Source: Podocnemis expansa (Eukaryota; Chordata; Testudines; Podocnemididae). Taken from it: DNA of 64,000 bases. Within the stretch, counting starts at the first letter, position 1. Every line of letters begins with the position of its first letter. The DNA lies in assembly GCA_007922195.1 (NCBI GenBank), contig ML681998.1, positions 18,733,995-18,797,994 of the forward strand, read 5' to 3'. The notes beneath the pieces were generated by a model. It had not been told where the DNA came from. It searched no databases and was given only the letters and a program-made list of their open reading frames with translations. Below are positions 21,422 to 32,650 of the stretch, in pieces. The translations under genes and the position numbers were made by a program.

Positions 21422-24191
21422 GAGGAGGGCTGGGGGAGATCCACAGGAGCAGCAGGAACGCCTTGGGCCTCCGTCGGGCCGCGGAGCAAACCGTGACCCA
21501 CCCCAAAGGCCATGAGGGAGTCACGGAAGACGCGGGCCCTCTGATAGGCCGCGGCGTCCTGCCTCCCGGTCCCCTTCCCCTCCTTCAGAATCGCCCTCAC
21601 GGTCTGGAGGACGAGGTGGAAGCTCCCAAAGCGCTGCAAGGCGAGCCGCACCCGATTCCTGGCCCCTCGAGTGTCGGCCAGGAAGGCGCGGAACTCACCG
21701 CGCAGCGCCAGGGGGTCCGGGGCGGAAGGCCCCGGGCCGTCCTCCAGGCGGGTCCCCGTGTCCGCCCCGCTGCCTGCCGGGAGGGACAGACAGGGCAGGG
21801 AGCCCCGTCGCGGCAGTGCCACTGGTCGAGGCTCCCCATTGTCCATCCCGGCCCCCGGCACGGGGGGAAAGGCGGCGGAGGGAGATCTGCAGCCCCGGGC
21901 AGGGTGGGGGCCACGAATGCCACCCCCCGGGAGTTATTGTCAGGGAATGGAAAGGTCATGCTCCCGGGGGGGGCAGCAGCGGGTACAGGATTTGGGGCAG
22001 GGGTAGGGACAACAGCGGGCGGGGCAGTGGTTGGGGTGGGGCCTGTGTCGGGAACAAGGGTGGAAACAAGGGCGGGGTCCCCGGCTGTCAGACAACTGGG
22101 GTGCGGCTCCCCTCGACCGGGCACAGGGTTCATGGTGGGTGGATCGAAAAGGGGATCCCCGCCGACGCTGGGCCCAGGTGTTAGGTCAAGAGTGGCAGTT
22201 GTGGCCTCAGCGTCGGATCGGGGGGGACACTGGGCAGAAGCGGTGAAGGTAGGAGGGAGTGGCTGTGCCACTGGGCACGATCCCCCGGGGCCCGGCTGCT
22301 CGGTGCCGAGTGCCGCCCGCACGGAGCTGGCACCTGCTTGCAAGGCACCGAGCGCTGCCGGGCAGGTGGAGCGATCCGGGGGCGTCCCTGGGGTGAGGTC
22401 AGGAACAACGGGTGGGAAGGAAGACTGTGGGGATGGAGGGGGCGGCAACAACAAGTCGCCGCCCAGCTCGAGGCCCGCCGGGAGGGGATCGTCCTCCCCC
22501 GCAGTGACCGGGGTCAGATCCAGGGCCTCAAGCTCCGCGAAGATGGAGCCTAATGTGCTCCCCGCTGCCGTGGGCACCGCCGCTCCAGACGCCGGGGCTG
22601 GAGTTGCCTCGGCGTCGGCGGCAGGCGCAGATGTTACAGGCAGAGCGGGGGCAGAGGGGGCGGCTCCATCTACGGCCTCCCTGGGAGTGGGATCAAAAAG
22701 GGCCTCCATAAGGGGGGCAGCGCTGCCCTCCTCTGCTTCTGCCTCCATCTCCTCGGCCTGGTCCTCCCGCTGGTTCCCATCGGGGGGCACGGCAGAAGGT
22801 CCGTCAGCAACTGGAGCTTGACGGTTAGCCCCCCGCAGTGATTTCCGGGGGGCCTCCTCCCCATCCGACGTGGAGGGGAGGGGACGGACCTTCCTCCACT
22901 TGCCGCGCCCCTCGACGAGCGCCCAGCCCTCCGAGGTGGCAGTGGAGGGCTGGCCAGCGGGGGCAGAGTCGGGCGGCAAGGGCACTGGTGCCAGGGGGGA
23001 AGGGAGCGAGGGCGGAACGACAGAGGGATGGGAACCCTCCCCCTGGGGTGGGCCCTCTCCCTGACTGGGGCCAGCCACCTCCCCGCCTCTCTCCTCCGAA
23101 GGCCCCGATGGTCGTGGGGTAGGAGGAGGAGGAGGAGGGACGGCACTGGTGGCTGGCTGGCTAGGGCCGCCGGCGGTGGTATGGCCGGCGCCCGCCGCGG
23201 CCCCGGGGGGCCCGGTTGCCTCCTCTCCGTGGTGGGCCAGGGGGCAGTCCCTCCGGACGTGCCCCGTGGCCCGACAGAGGAAGCACCGAGCCTCCCCCGA
23301 GGAATAATGGATTCTATAGAGTGCCCCTTGGTGGGGCACTAAGAAGGACCCCTCGAGAGCCACTCCGTCACGAGCCCCCGCCGGCGGCAGTTGAACCTGC
23401 ACCTGCCGGCGGAAGGACAGGACGTGACGGAGGGTGGGGTCCTTGCAGCCCAGCGGGAGAGGGCTGATGGTGGAAACTAGCTTCCCCAGGGTGGAGAGAG
23501 GGGGAAGCAAGGCGGAATTAGGGAGGAAGGGCGGGACGGAGGTAAGGACCACCCGTACGCCCAGGTCCTCCAGGGGCTCCACGGGGACGTAGACGCCCCC
23601 CACCGCCAAGCCCTTCACCACCGCCTCCTGCGCGGCGGCCTCCGATGCCAGGAAGAAAACGATCTTCCCGTACATCTTGGAGGCCGCCACAACGGCCGAG
23701 GGCCCCACCACCCTCGCCATCGCCCGCACGTAGGTCTCCACGTGCGGGGAGGCGGCCACCAGGAGACAACGGACCCCGTGCCTCCTGGTCAAGGTGGAAA
23801 AGGGGCCCCGGCCGCCCGAGGTGGAAGGCAAGGAGGCGGCGCGGGCTGATGGTGTGGCGGTGGGTGGAGGGGTGGCAGCCACCTGGGCGTACGCCCTGGG
23901 GGCTGGGATACCCCCAGAGCTGGTGGAGGGAAGGACAGGGGACGAGGGGGCCGTGGCTGATGCCGTGGCCACAGCGACGGCAGGGCCCTTGCTCGCCTTT
24001 TTCTGCCGGGCTTTGCGGCCGGCCGAGGTGGTGGCGGCAGGAGCGGAGGTGGAGGCCCCTCCCGTGCCCACTGCCGCCCCTCCGCTGGGGGCATTGGTGG
24101 TGGCAGCGGCAGTGGTCGAGGGGGCAGCCGCTGAGCTGGATGGGGGAGCAGGTTGGGGGAGAGGAGCGGAGGGGACTGGGGAAGTCTCCAT
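21394..24191 (-). pseudogene. Tx1-type ORF1 (RNA-binding protein), one frameshift
   Basis: Start taken at the Met at 24191 (METSPVPS); an in-frame Met at 24350 lies in tandem-repeat DNA and is less likely. The N-terminus is Ala/Pro/Ser-rich. A middle domain (RRHGVRCLLVAASPHVETYVRAMARVVG ... VVLTSVPPFLPNSALL) precedes a CCHC knuckle CFLCRATGHVRRDC about a third of the way along. A long Pro/Gly-rich, low-complexity tail follows. Near 21861-21867 a G-run shifts the frame, and the C-terminus (RGEFRAFLADTRGARNRVRL..., ARVFRDSLMAFG) continues in the 21394-21861 frame. ORF1 coats element RNA. Confidence 0.82.
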
Positions 24192-24295
24192 GTCCCCAGG
24201 TAAGGGACAGGCAGGAAAGGAGACTGGTCTGCGGGGGGAGGGAGGTGCCAGGGATGGGGTGGGTGGGCACGGGCCGGGAGTATGGGGGGGTGGGA

Positions 24296-24610
24296 GGGGC
24301 CGGGGAAATCCTCTCCTCCCTGCTGAGCTGTGGGCCAGGGAGGAGGGCACAGGCTAGGGTGGGGACAAGGGTAGGGAATAAGAGGGGGACTGGGGGGGGC
24401 TAGGGAGGTTCTCCCCTCCCCGCTGAGCTGTAGGCTGGGGAGGAGGGCACCGGCTGGGGCAGGGACGAGGACGCAGGGAGGTGGGAGACAAGCAATGGGG
24501 AGGGCGGGGGGACAATGGAGGGGGTGGGGGAAGGCTGGCAAACCACTCCTCCCCGCTAAGCTACAGGCTGGGGAGGAGGGTGCCTGGGGAAGGAATGGGG
24601 CTCGTGGGGG
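24296..24610 (-). repeat. Three tandem units at the L1 5' end
   Basis: Three related copies share GCTGAGCTGTRGGC and GGAGGAGGGCAC, with starts of the shared core near 24321, 24421 and 24554. The spacing is about 100 and about 133 bases. Tandem 5' monomers act as promoters in some L1 lineages; that role here is inferred. Confidence 0.65.
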
Positions 24611-25643
24611 GCAGGAGGGGGCCGGCTCCTCCGGCTGCACTTCAGGGGAACTAGTGAATGGGGTATCAGGGGGGCAGTAAACCAGGGGGAAAAAAGAGAC
24701 AAGTGGTTGGGCGCTCGCAGTGACTAGCTTCTCCTAGTTGGGGGGGTGGGGTCAAAGGAACCGCGGGTGGGGCAGGGAAGCAGTGAGGACCGCAGGGAGG
24801 GGCCAGGGAGGGGTGGGGCAAACAGACAAACTGTCGGGCTAGGGCGGGGCAGGGGAGCACAACAAACCGAGGGGTTGGGGAGGGTGGGGGCCGTGGGGGA
24901 TAGGGACACTGAACCGGCTGGAGGGCAACAGCAAGTGGGGGGGAGCCCTCCAGCCACTGGGGGCTGGGGGAGCGGGGGGGGAAGGGGCTGGGCGAGGGGG
25001 CAGGGAAGCTGCTGCTGGGGTGGGCTCTGTGGTCCCTGCTGCTCAGGCAATGCAAGAAAGTCCCACAGGTTTAGGAGCCCGCTGCCTTCCTGAGGGAGGG
25101 GAGGCCAGGCAAACAGCAGCTGGGGGTAGTGATGGTAATACACACTTCTCAGTCTCTTGGAGCTTACCCCCAGCTGCAAGCAACAATGTCTCTGTCCTAG
25201 GGGACCTCCCCTCAGTGGTGGTGGTGGTGGTGAAGTCCTCTTTCAAGGGCAGCAGGCTCCAGCTGGCAGCAGGGACTGGCTGGCTGGTGGGAGAGGTGGT
25301 CTTCTCCTTCTGGTGGTAGTTGTGGTGGTAGTGTCCTTCCTTCTCTACCTCCCCCCACTCCCCACAGGGCAGGGGAGTGGGAGGGGAGGGAGACCAGCCA
25401 GCAGCAGCAGCAGCAGCAGCAGTGGAGGAGGAGGATACAACAACAAAAAACAGGAACAGCAAGGTGGTGGTGGTGGTGATGGCAGGAACAGCAGAGGTAG
25501 GTCCAAGTGGTGGTGGAGCAGGAACAGGAACACCAGGAGAAGCAGGAACAGGGGTCCTCTTCTTCCTCTTCTTGAAGAAAGGAGGCGTGTTTGGGGGTGT
25601 GTTGTGGAGGGAGGGGGGAAGAGACTTTCAGGAGGGAGCAGGC
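24611..25643 (-). other. L1 5' UTR, GC-rich low-complexity DNA
   Basis: Strongly purine-biased on the + strand with short repeats, including (GGT)n at 25215-25232 and (GCA)n at 25399-25423. Long frames on both strands are compositional and show no domain. Confidence 0.6.
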
Positions 25644-25658
25644 CTACAGAAGGGCGTG
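25644..25658. repeat. Probable target-site duplication, right copy
   Basis: CTACAGAAGGGCGTG, partner of 17341-17355, just outside the L1 5' end. It lies at the edge of a different (LTR-like) sequence, which fits insertion at that point. Confidence 0.5.
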
Positions 25659-26165
25659 GCAGGGCCAATATGTAAGCCCTAGGCTGATAAAAGCTCTTTA
25701 CCCTGGCTACAGAGAAAAGGGCTCTGCAGGCCAATTGGAGACACCTGGGCTCAATCAAGGGCTGGCCCAGGCCTATAAAGGCTGCTGCTGCCAGAAGGGG
25801 GTGGGGAGAGACTGAAGCTGCCTCTAGGACTGGAGTCACTCCCAGGCTGAGGAGGAAGGCTATCACCCTAACCCTTGCAGACAGACAGACAAAAACAAAC
25901 AAACAGACAGACAGAGAGGATAGAAGGAAGGATTGACAAGCACGCCCAGGGAAGTCCCACAGAAGACCTACCTGGGCTGGGGCAGATTGGCCTCTGGCCC
26001 ATACCGCCAGGGGAGAGTTTGGGGCTGGCAAGACAGGCCCTTCCTCTCTCCCCTTCTGGGAGGAGCAATCTCTGCCACACATGGTGACTCATCAGGTCTC
26101 TACCTGGGCCAATTGTACCTCTGAGTCTCCTTAATGGGCATTTAAGGAGGCAATTGCTACAGCCA
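25659..26165 (+). repeat. LTR-like block (possible solo LTR)
   Basis: On the + strand a CCAAT-type box (GGCCAATTGG, about 25730) and a TATA box (CCTATAAAGG, about 25773) lie at a promoter-like spacing. A (CAGA)/(CAAA) microsatellite follows at 25877-25920. No partner or clear ends are found, so the family is unknown. Confidence 0.3.
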
Positions 26166-26247
26166 TTCTGTCTGGGGTGTCTCCCAGAAATGCGTGAGAA
26201 AGTAAAATACAGATATAATCAAACATTTATAATTTCTAATATAGATG

Positions 26248-26272
26248 ACACACACACACACACACACACACA
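26248..26272. repeat. (CA)n microsatellite
   Basis: About 12 uninterrupted CA units. Confidence 0.95.
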
Positions 26273-26539
26273 TAAATATACTTAAATTATAACTTTTCTA
26301 TCAGTACCTGAGGATACATCTCATGGATTATTACAATTGACATATTGATATTAAATAATATCATGAATGGGTCCCATAATCCAGCCAGCATCACATGCTC
26401 TCTTGTCCAGAATTTGCAGTAGAAGTCAGGATTCAGCATAGGAACAGGAGCAGCTGGGCTGCCAGCTAGTCACTGTTTAATTAATACAAACTGTTTCCAA
26501 AGAATGTAAAGTGCTGTTAGTGTGACCTGCTCCCATGAC

Positions 26540-26687
26540 TTAAACTTCCTCATGTTTATTTTCTTCCCACTCTGTAAGTTCCCCAATCTAAGCATCTGAC
26601 GAAGTGGGATTTTTCTCCCTCAAAAGCTCATGCAATAAATAAATTTTAGTCTTTAAGGGCCACAGCATTCCTTGTTTTATTATAGGA
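26540..26687 (+). mobile_element. Penelope-like element 3' tail
   Basis: Contains CTGACGAAGTGGGAT, AAAGCTCATGCAATAAATAA and TTAGTCTTTAAGGGCCACAG. This is the same tail that follows the GIY-YIG reading frame at 32405-32540. Confidence 0.7.
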
Positions 26688-26900
26688 CAGGGGTCTCAAA
26701 CTCAAATCACCACAAGGGCCGCATGAGGACTAGTAGAGGGCCACATTAAGACGGGTGGTATGCTAGCCTGAGAGCCACACCACTGAAACCTTTTCATACA
26801 ATGATATTACAAATATCAATAAAAATAGTGTCACTGCAGACCACAGGAAATAGCTTTAGGGGCCACGTGTGGCCCACAGGCCACATGTTTGAGACCCCTG
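26688..26900. mobile_element. hAT MITE, CAGGGGTCTCAAAC family, copy 2
   Basis: The ends CAGGGGTCTCAAACTC and GTTTGAGACCCCTG are inverted. The 8-bp flanks are not identical (TTATAGGA versus GCTACAGG; similar only with a one-base shift). It was inserted at the end of the Penelope tail. Confidence 0.8.
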
Positions 26901-27404
26901 GCTACAGGAGAAGTTGGTTTCCAAATGCCACTGCTGCACCATCACTTTAAAACCAGTTGATATTGTCAACTGAAAGTTAACTGTAAAACTCTTTGAAATG
27001 AAGGGTACAGCAAATACAATAAAATCAATCACTTTCTGTGGGAGAGAGTTATTTAAAGAGCTAAGTGTTATGCTGACTTGTGGATCTAATTAGCTCATTA
27101 TGGTAGGAGTTTCCTTCAACCAGGAATAGCAAGCGAGTTCCAAGGCCTTAGGTGCTTTGAAAATTTGCCCTGATTCCAGCAGCTGATGACCATTCATTGC
27201 TATGGCTGGACCAACAAAAACCCCATGTTTATATGAAGAGAAACATTTATACCAGTGGAGGGAACAGATTGCTGAGACCAGGACAAATTCCTTGCCTAGT
27301 TAAGGTTAAATGTAGCCATGCTGGGGAAGAGGTCTTTTGCCAAGATAAAGTAATTAAAGGAGTAGCTAACTTGAGGAGAAGACTTGGGCTGGCATGTCAC
27401 ACTG
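26901..27404. other. Intergenic stretch
   Basis: No gene or recognisable repeat seen. Ordinary AT-rich DNA. Confidence 0.5.
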
Positions 27405-27984
27405 GATAGGTCTACACTGAAAAGTTTTCGGGATAAGGAGGCTTATCTTGAAGAAACTTTTCCGTGTCTGGGTAGGAATTTGCTTTTTTGAAAAAAAGCA
27501 GTTCTGTATTTTGAAAAAACTAAGCCCTTTTTCGAAATCATTAAACCTGCTTTAAGTTTGAAAGAGCAAATCTTTCGAAATAGTTATTTTGAAAAAAGCC
27601 ATTCCAGGATGTGGAATTGGCTTTTGAAATAATAATCAGGGGATTCCCCCAGAGGGCTGTATTTTGCCGGGGGTCCCTTACCGGGGAGGATTCCCTGCCT
27701 GGGGACAGATGTCTCCCACAGGGAACAAAGCCCTGGGGGGCAGAGTCCCCTGGCAAGGCAGCCAGGGAACTCCAGCAGGGCCACGCTCCCTGCTGGGCAG
27801 CCAGGGAACCAGAGGTGCCACTTCCCCCCCCCCACACACACTGATCTGCCCCCCAGCCTCCCTGCTTTATTTTGAAAACAGAGTCTCGTGAAGACACTTT
27901 TTTGAATTTATTATTTCGAGTTAATATCGGCAAAGTTATCTCAAAATAGGTATTTTGAAGTAACTTTGCCAGTGTAGACATAGC
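27405..27984. mobile_element. Harbinger-like MITE
   Basis: The right end GTGTAGACATAGCC is canonical; the left end TAGGTCTACACTG has lost a few bases. AT-rich arms with TTTCGAAA/TTTTGAAA palindromes enclose a GC-rich core (27640-27860). No clean duplication. Confidence 0.65.
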
Positions 27985-30005
27985 CACAGAGTTATTTTGG
28001 GGAGACCTTTATGTTTATATTCCAAACTCCAGGACAGGTGATTTTATTGTGACTTCAGAAATGTGTTGATTATTCAGAACAGGATGGGAATGGCCCCTAT
28101 TGATGTGAAGAATGAGATTAGATACAGTATATAATAAAGACTTGGGAGGAATTTCATATTTTCTATAGTGCTTCAGTAGCTCATGGTTGCCCTACAAGAG
28201 AAAGCCTGCTGAGATTTAGGACAAAGGCAGGTTCTAAGCAAGGAAAACAGTAAGATGCTTTACATTCATTTATCAAATTTTGAAATGTTTTTTGTCCTGC
28301 CTGTCAGGTCTGGAAAGTCTTGAGATGAATGGATTTCCAGTTAAAATAAATAGTTCAACATGTTAGTTTATGGTATGTTTAAATTATTCCTTATGTGCTC
28401 CAAATTTGTATTATTTAAGCTTGTTCTACTCACAAAGTTGCGCCAGCTTAATATAAGATGCAATATGTAACTTAAACTAATATAAAATTTGACATGGATA
28501 TGCTTAAAACTGCATACAGCTGTATTATATCTAGTTAGCATCAGTAAACTTGCACAAACTGAATAGACAGCCAATTTTAGACCAAGATCACTGTGCTCAC
28601 AGAGGTATTTACACTAGTTTAGCTAACTCGGATTTTTGTACTGATTTTGGTTAAACCATGCAAATCTTATATTTAGACAAGGCCTTATGGGAGTTTTGGA
28701 TTTGCAAGGATTGAAGGTGCATGGGTCACACAGATCTGCCAGGTCCTTGCATTTGTATTCTGAAAGCACAACCACTATCCAGTGGAAAGGGTAGTCCATT
28801 GCATATAAGCAACATAGGCTTGGTCTGAAATGGTAAAAGGTGATGTGAAAGGACACTGACTGATGGAAATATTGTGCCAGTTTTTAAAAACCTCTTCAAA
28901 TATTCAGTAGTTTGAGCAATAGATGTGTTATCTGGGGTTGAGGGAAAAATAGCAACTGTCATTTATAGTCTCGGTTTTGTTAGTTTAGGAAGGAACAGCT
29001 ATAGAACATATTTTTTGTGATATACCACTTCTCAAAACACAGTGTAGATACTATGAAAGGAAGTTGCTAGGAAACATATATGTTGCATTGAGCTATCAAA
29101 GACAGAATTGTATCAAATTTCCAGTCTTTGTTTCAGAAGAACTGAAATGCAAAATTGCAGCCAACATATACTTCCTTAAATGACATGCCAGGAAATGCCT
29201 CAAAACCCACTTAATCAGAAAGTCAGAAAAAATGCAGGGCATCAGAGACTATTCCAGGATCCTACCTAAAGGTTAGGAGTTAAGGTCCTGTCCATATTAC
29301 TGATAAAAATCAAGTCAACAATATCTGCAGCCAGCCAACATGTGCTTACTTGTCTCTTACCAGCTATTTGTGATGCACTCATAAATAAATTATCAGAAGA
29401 AACCTTCTTTGTGCTGTTCAGGAAAATCATGCTAAAACCTTGCTAACAGCCACAAACTTCCAGAGCAACTTCTTTTCTTGCACTCCTCTTACCACAGTGA
29501 AGGCAGGGATTTAGAGCCCATCTCTACTGCTGCTATTGCTGGAGCTGCAATATAATTATATTTTGCCACTGTTTATTTTTATTTACCTGCTTTAGTGTTG
29601 TGCACGCACATTGGTATGTCTTCACTGCAGTTTTAGCCCAGGCTCTTATTCAGGTGTTGCCACTAACCCTCACCCTTGAGTCCCATCACCACATCTGCAT
29701 TAAGTGAAAATTACCTGAACTGAGTCATTTTTTCAAGCTCAGTTAGTAGGCATGACCACTGGGGTCAGTTAGAGCCCAAATTCCAGTTTTACTTCAGCTG
29801 ATAATTAGCCCACTTTGCAGTATGGATGCAGGCTAAGCTGCTCAAGTGGCACTGGCAGGAGTCCTTGAATGTCTAGAATGAGAGCAATTTTCACAATTGC
29901 TAGGGAAAGAATCACAAAGGGGCTTGCCATACCCCACCGCTCTTATGCTGTAGTGTGTTCCCAAAAGTGCTAGTGATGGAGGGAGAAGCACAGAACTAAT
30001 GAGGA
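27985..30005. other. Intergenic stretch, no recognisable gene
   Basis: About 2 kb of AT-rich DNA. Short open frames on both strands are isolated and lack domains. I see no inverted ends or repeats here. Confidence 0.5.
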
Positions 30006-30009
30006 CAAG

Positions 30010-30108
30010 TTCCAAAGAGGAAGCCATGTTAGTCTAGTTCAGCAAAAACAAACAAGGAATCCCATGGTACTTTTAAAGATTAAAAAGGAAAGCTCATGCA
30101 ATAAATCA
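30010..30108. mobile_element. Penelope-like tail, head-to-head junction
   Basis: 30010-30082 is the tail in minus orientation (GTTCCAAAG, TGTTAGTCTAG). It changes directly to plus orientation at 30088 (GAAAGCTCATGCAATAAAT). Confidence 0.6.
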
Positions 30109-30536
30109 TGGGCTCTCAACCTTTTCAGGGTCATAACACATCAAGCCCTCCACCCCAGCTAAGGATCCCTTCTTGAGCAGGATAGGCTCTGGCGTAGTGC
30201 CAAAACCCCTTCTCACCAAATTGTTACTTTGGTTGGGTGATAACAAACCCTCTTTCAGCAGCTTATTTGGCACTAAAACAGCTCTCCTTCCTCTGCTTAA
30301 AAACAGGGCAAGAGGAGCTGTCAGCATTGGGGCTGTGGATAGTCCCAAAGCTGCAGGTGTCTCTGCAGCCCTAGGAGCTCCCAACCCTAGTGCCTGCTGG
30401 CTGTCTGCTTCTGAAGGGAAGTTGGCAGGTGCTAGGACTGGGAGCATCCTGGAGACCTCTGCAGTCCCAGGACTGGTCCCAGCCCCTTAACACTGCTGCT
30501 GCTGGTTTGCTCCTGTGGGCAGCAAACCGACACTAG

Positions 30537-31433
30537 GGCTATGTCCACACACAAGCCCTTGTTTTGAAACAAGCTGTTTTGAAACAAGCCATTTTGAAAT
30601 AATGCCTTATTTCGAAATGTCTTATTTTGAAATAACAAAAAGCTATTTCGAAATAAGAAAAAAAAGCAGGAATCAAAATAGCATGTCCACATGCTATTTT
30701 GAGATGGGGAGGGGAGGGGCAGGGAGGCTTGTGCAGGCCAGGCTGCCCTGCCCCCAGGATTCCCCGGTGCCCCCCCTGCTGCTTCTCCCAGGGTGGGGGG
30801 CTTCCCTGGCCCCCTCGCCGCTTCTGCCACAGACGGGGGGGCTTCCCTGGCCCTCCCACCACTTCTGCTGTGGGCGGAGGGGCTTCCCCAGCCCCCCTGC
30901 CACTTCTGCCGCAGGCGGGGCCAGGGCCACCTCCCGCCTGGGGTTCCCCCACGCCCACCCCCAGACTCCAGCGGGTGGGGGGGTGCCGGGGAATCCAAGG
31001 TGCGAGGTGGCCCCGGCCTCGCCAGCGGCAGAAGCGGCAGGGGGGCTGGGGAAGCCCCTCCGCCCACAGCAGAAGCAGCGGGGGGGCTGGGGAATCCCAG
31101 GGGTGAGGCGGCCCCGGCCCCACCCCCGGCAGGAGCGGGGGGGTGCCAGGAAACCCTGGGGGCGGGGCACCCCGGGCTTGGGGATAGCCCCAGCGGTGGG
31201 GTGAGCTGCCCCTGGAGCAGCCACCCCGCGGGGGCTGCAGTCCCCCCAGGGGGCTGAGGGGACTGCAGGGGCCCTGGGGGTGCCCCAGCCAGCTTCCCCC
31301 CGCTTCCCTTTGCCAGGACTAGGAGGGGCGAAGGGAGCTGAGGCACCTGTTCCCCCCTGCTCCTAGCAAGGGGAAGTGGGGGGAAGCCAGCTGGGGCACC
31401 CTCCGACCCCCTGCACTCCACTCAGCACCCTGG
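30537..31433. mobile_element. Harbinger-like MITE with a long GC-rich core; right end missing
   Basis: The left end GGCTATGTCCACAC follows TAG at 30534-30536. The arm 30560-30660 is full of TTTTGAAA and TTTCGAAA palindromes, followed by a very GC-rich core (30700-31430) with repeats built on CACTTCTGCCGC- and GGGGCTTCCC-type units. The expected right end is not present before the Penelope element. Confidence 0.55.
31284..31406. repeat. Long inverted repeat in the GC-rich core
   Basis: GGTGCCCCAGCCAGCTTCCC near 31288 pairs with GGGAAGCCAGCTGGGGCACC near 31381. The arms are about 50 bases long with few mismatches and a short spacer. Confidence 0.65.
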
Positions 31434-31590
31434 CTTGATTAGGTCCTATGATGGCATCTTTTGTACAGATATGTGGACAGAGTTGGCAGCGTGGTTTGTT
31501 GCAGAGATATGTGCCTGCTTTAATGTTTCTGTTGTTAGGCCTGCAGTTGCTGGTGCATATCTGTTCAAGATATCTGTCTAAGACGGGTAC
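31434..31590 (-). pseudogene. Penelope-like element fragment, inverted copy
   Basis: The minus strand encodes RYLEQICTSNCRPNNRNIKAG, then CQLCPHICTKDAIIGPNQA. These match NLKQILTNSYRPNNRDIKEG and CQLCPHICTKDTIIGPNQA on the + strand at about 31780-31922. The DNA arms are inverted repeats of about 140 bp. An inverted 5' segment is a known outcome of Penelope insertion. Confidence 0.8.
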
Positions 31591-31594
31591 CCCG

Positions 31595-32540
31595 CAGTCA
31601 ACTACTACAGGAAAGGCCCAAAAAAGAAAACAATAGAACCCCACTGGTCACCACATACAACCCTCAAGTCAGACCTCTACAACAGATCATTAAGGACCTC
31701 CAGCCTATTTTAAAAGATGACGCCTCACTCTCTCTAACCTTGGGAGACACACCTCCCCTTGCCTACAGACAACTCCCAAACCTTAAACAGATACTCACCA
31801 ATAGCTACAGACCTAACAACAGAGACATTAAAGAAGGCACATATGCCTTCACCAAACAACACTGCCAACTCTGTCCACATATCTGCACAAAAGACACCAT
31901 CATAGGACCTAATCAAGCCAGCTGCTCCATCAAAGGGTCCTTTACCTGCTCATTCACTAATGTGATTTATGCCATCATGTGCCGGAAATGCCCCCAATCC
32001 TTATACACTGGACAAACAGGACAATCCCCGTGCAGAAGAATAAATGCACACAAAACTGATATCAGAAATCACAACACAAAAACAGTTGCTGAGCAGTTCC
32101 ATCTTCCTAATCACTCCATTGATGACTTGTTAACAATGGTCGTCAAGAAAATCAATGGGACATCAAGACTTCAAAGAGAAATAGCCGAAATCGAACTAAT
32201 ATGCAAATAAAATTGTGTGAAAGCAGGGCTGAATCGTGACTATGGATTCTTTTCACATTATAACAGGTAATTTGACTTCACCCTCCCCCTGTGTCCTGTT
32301 TCCTCGAGTTTGAATCCTTACAAATGCCCCGATTTGCTGTTGCAGTGTGAGCTGATCCCATGTCTGACACTCCCCTGCATTTATTTTCATCCAATTCTGT
32401 AAGTTCTCCCTCTTCAAAGCAGCTGATGAAGTGGGATATTCTCCCATGAAAGCTCATGCAATAAATAAATCTGTTAGTCTTTAAGTGCCACAAGACTCCT
32501 TGGTTTTTTTGCTTTGCTAGACTAACACGGCTGCCCCTTT
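31595..32540 (+). pseudogene. Penelope-like element, linker, GIY-YIG endonuclease and 3' tail
   Basis: The + frame is open from about 31610 (TTYNPQVRPLQQIIKDLQP) to the stop at 32210. It holds the Cys-rich linker CQLCPHICTKD, then CRKCPQSLYTGQTGQSPCRR (the GIY-YIG core, with GIY read as LYTG), HKTDIRNH, and the end SRLQREIAEIELICK. In Penelope-like elements this nuclease cuts the target and the RT lies upstream; the RT is absent here, so the copy is 5' truncated. The tail (32405-32540) has GATGAAGTGGGAT, CTCATGCAATAAATAAATC and TTAGTCTTTAAG. Confidence 0.85.
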
Positions 32541-32591
32541 GGAACTTGGCTTGATTAATAAAATGTGCATTGCTGATTGGGCATCAATATT

Positions 32592-32650
32592 CATAGAACC
32601 ATAGGGCTAGAAGGGGACCACAATGGTCATCTAGTCTAATTATTAGTGCT
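32592..32650 (-). mobile_element. Short CR1 3' end
   Basis: CATAGAACCATAGGGCTAG, then GGTCATCTAGTCTAAT, is the reverse-complement CR1 3' terminus; compare 56190-56245. Confidence 0.65.

Larger units (their letters stand above)
17356..25643 (-). mobile_element. Tx1-clade L1 non-LTR retrotransposon, minus strand, near full length
   Basis: On the minus strand the layout is: GC-rich 5' region with tandem units, ORF1 with a CCHC knuckle, ORF2 with an apurinic-type endonuclease, RT and a C-terminal Cys/His motif, and a short 3' UTR ending in a hairpin. Both sides carry CTACAGAAGGG(T/C)GTG (17341-17355 and 25644-25658, 14 of 15 identical), a good candidate target-site duplication giving about 8.3 kb. 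Both ORFs have frameshifts, several at runs of C or G. Composition is far more GC-rich than its surroundings. Confidence 0.88.

Noticed and set aside
21463..22821. 452-codon plus-strand frame opposite L1 ORF1
   Set aside because: Low-complexity Gly/Ala/Ser antisense of the Pro-rich ORF1 tail.
25345..26082. 245-codon minus frame
   Set aside because: Crosses the boundary between the L1 5' UTR and an unrelated LTR-like block and is Leu/Pro/Ser-rich; compositional.
30432..31421. 329-codon minus frame
   Set aside because: Pro/Gly/Ala-rich translation of the GC-rich MITE core; no known domain and the other strand is equally open.
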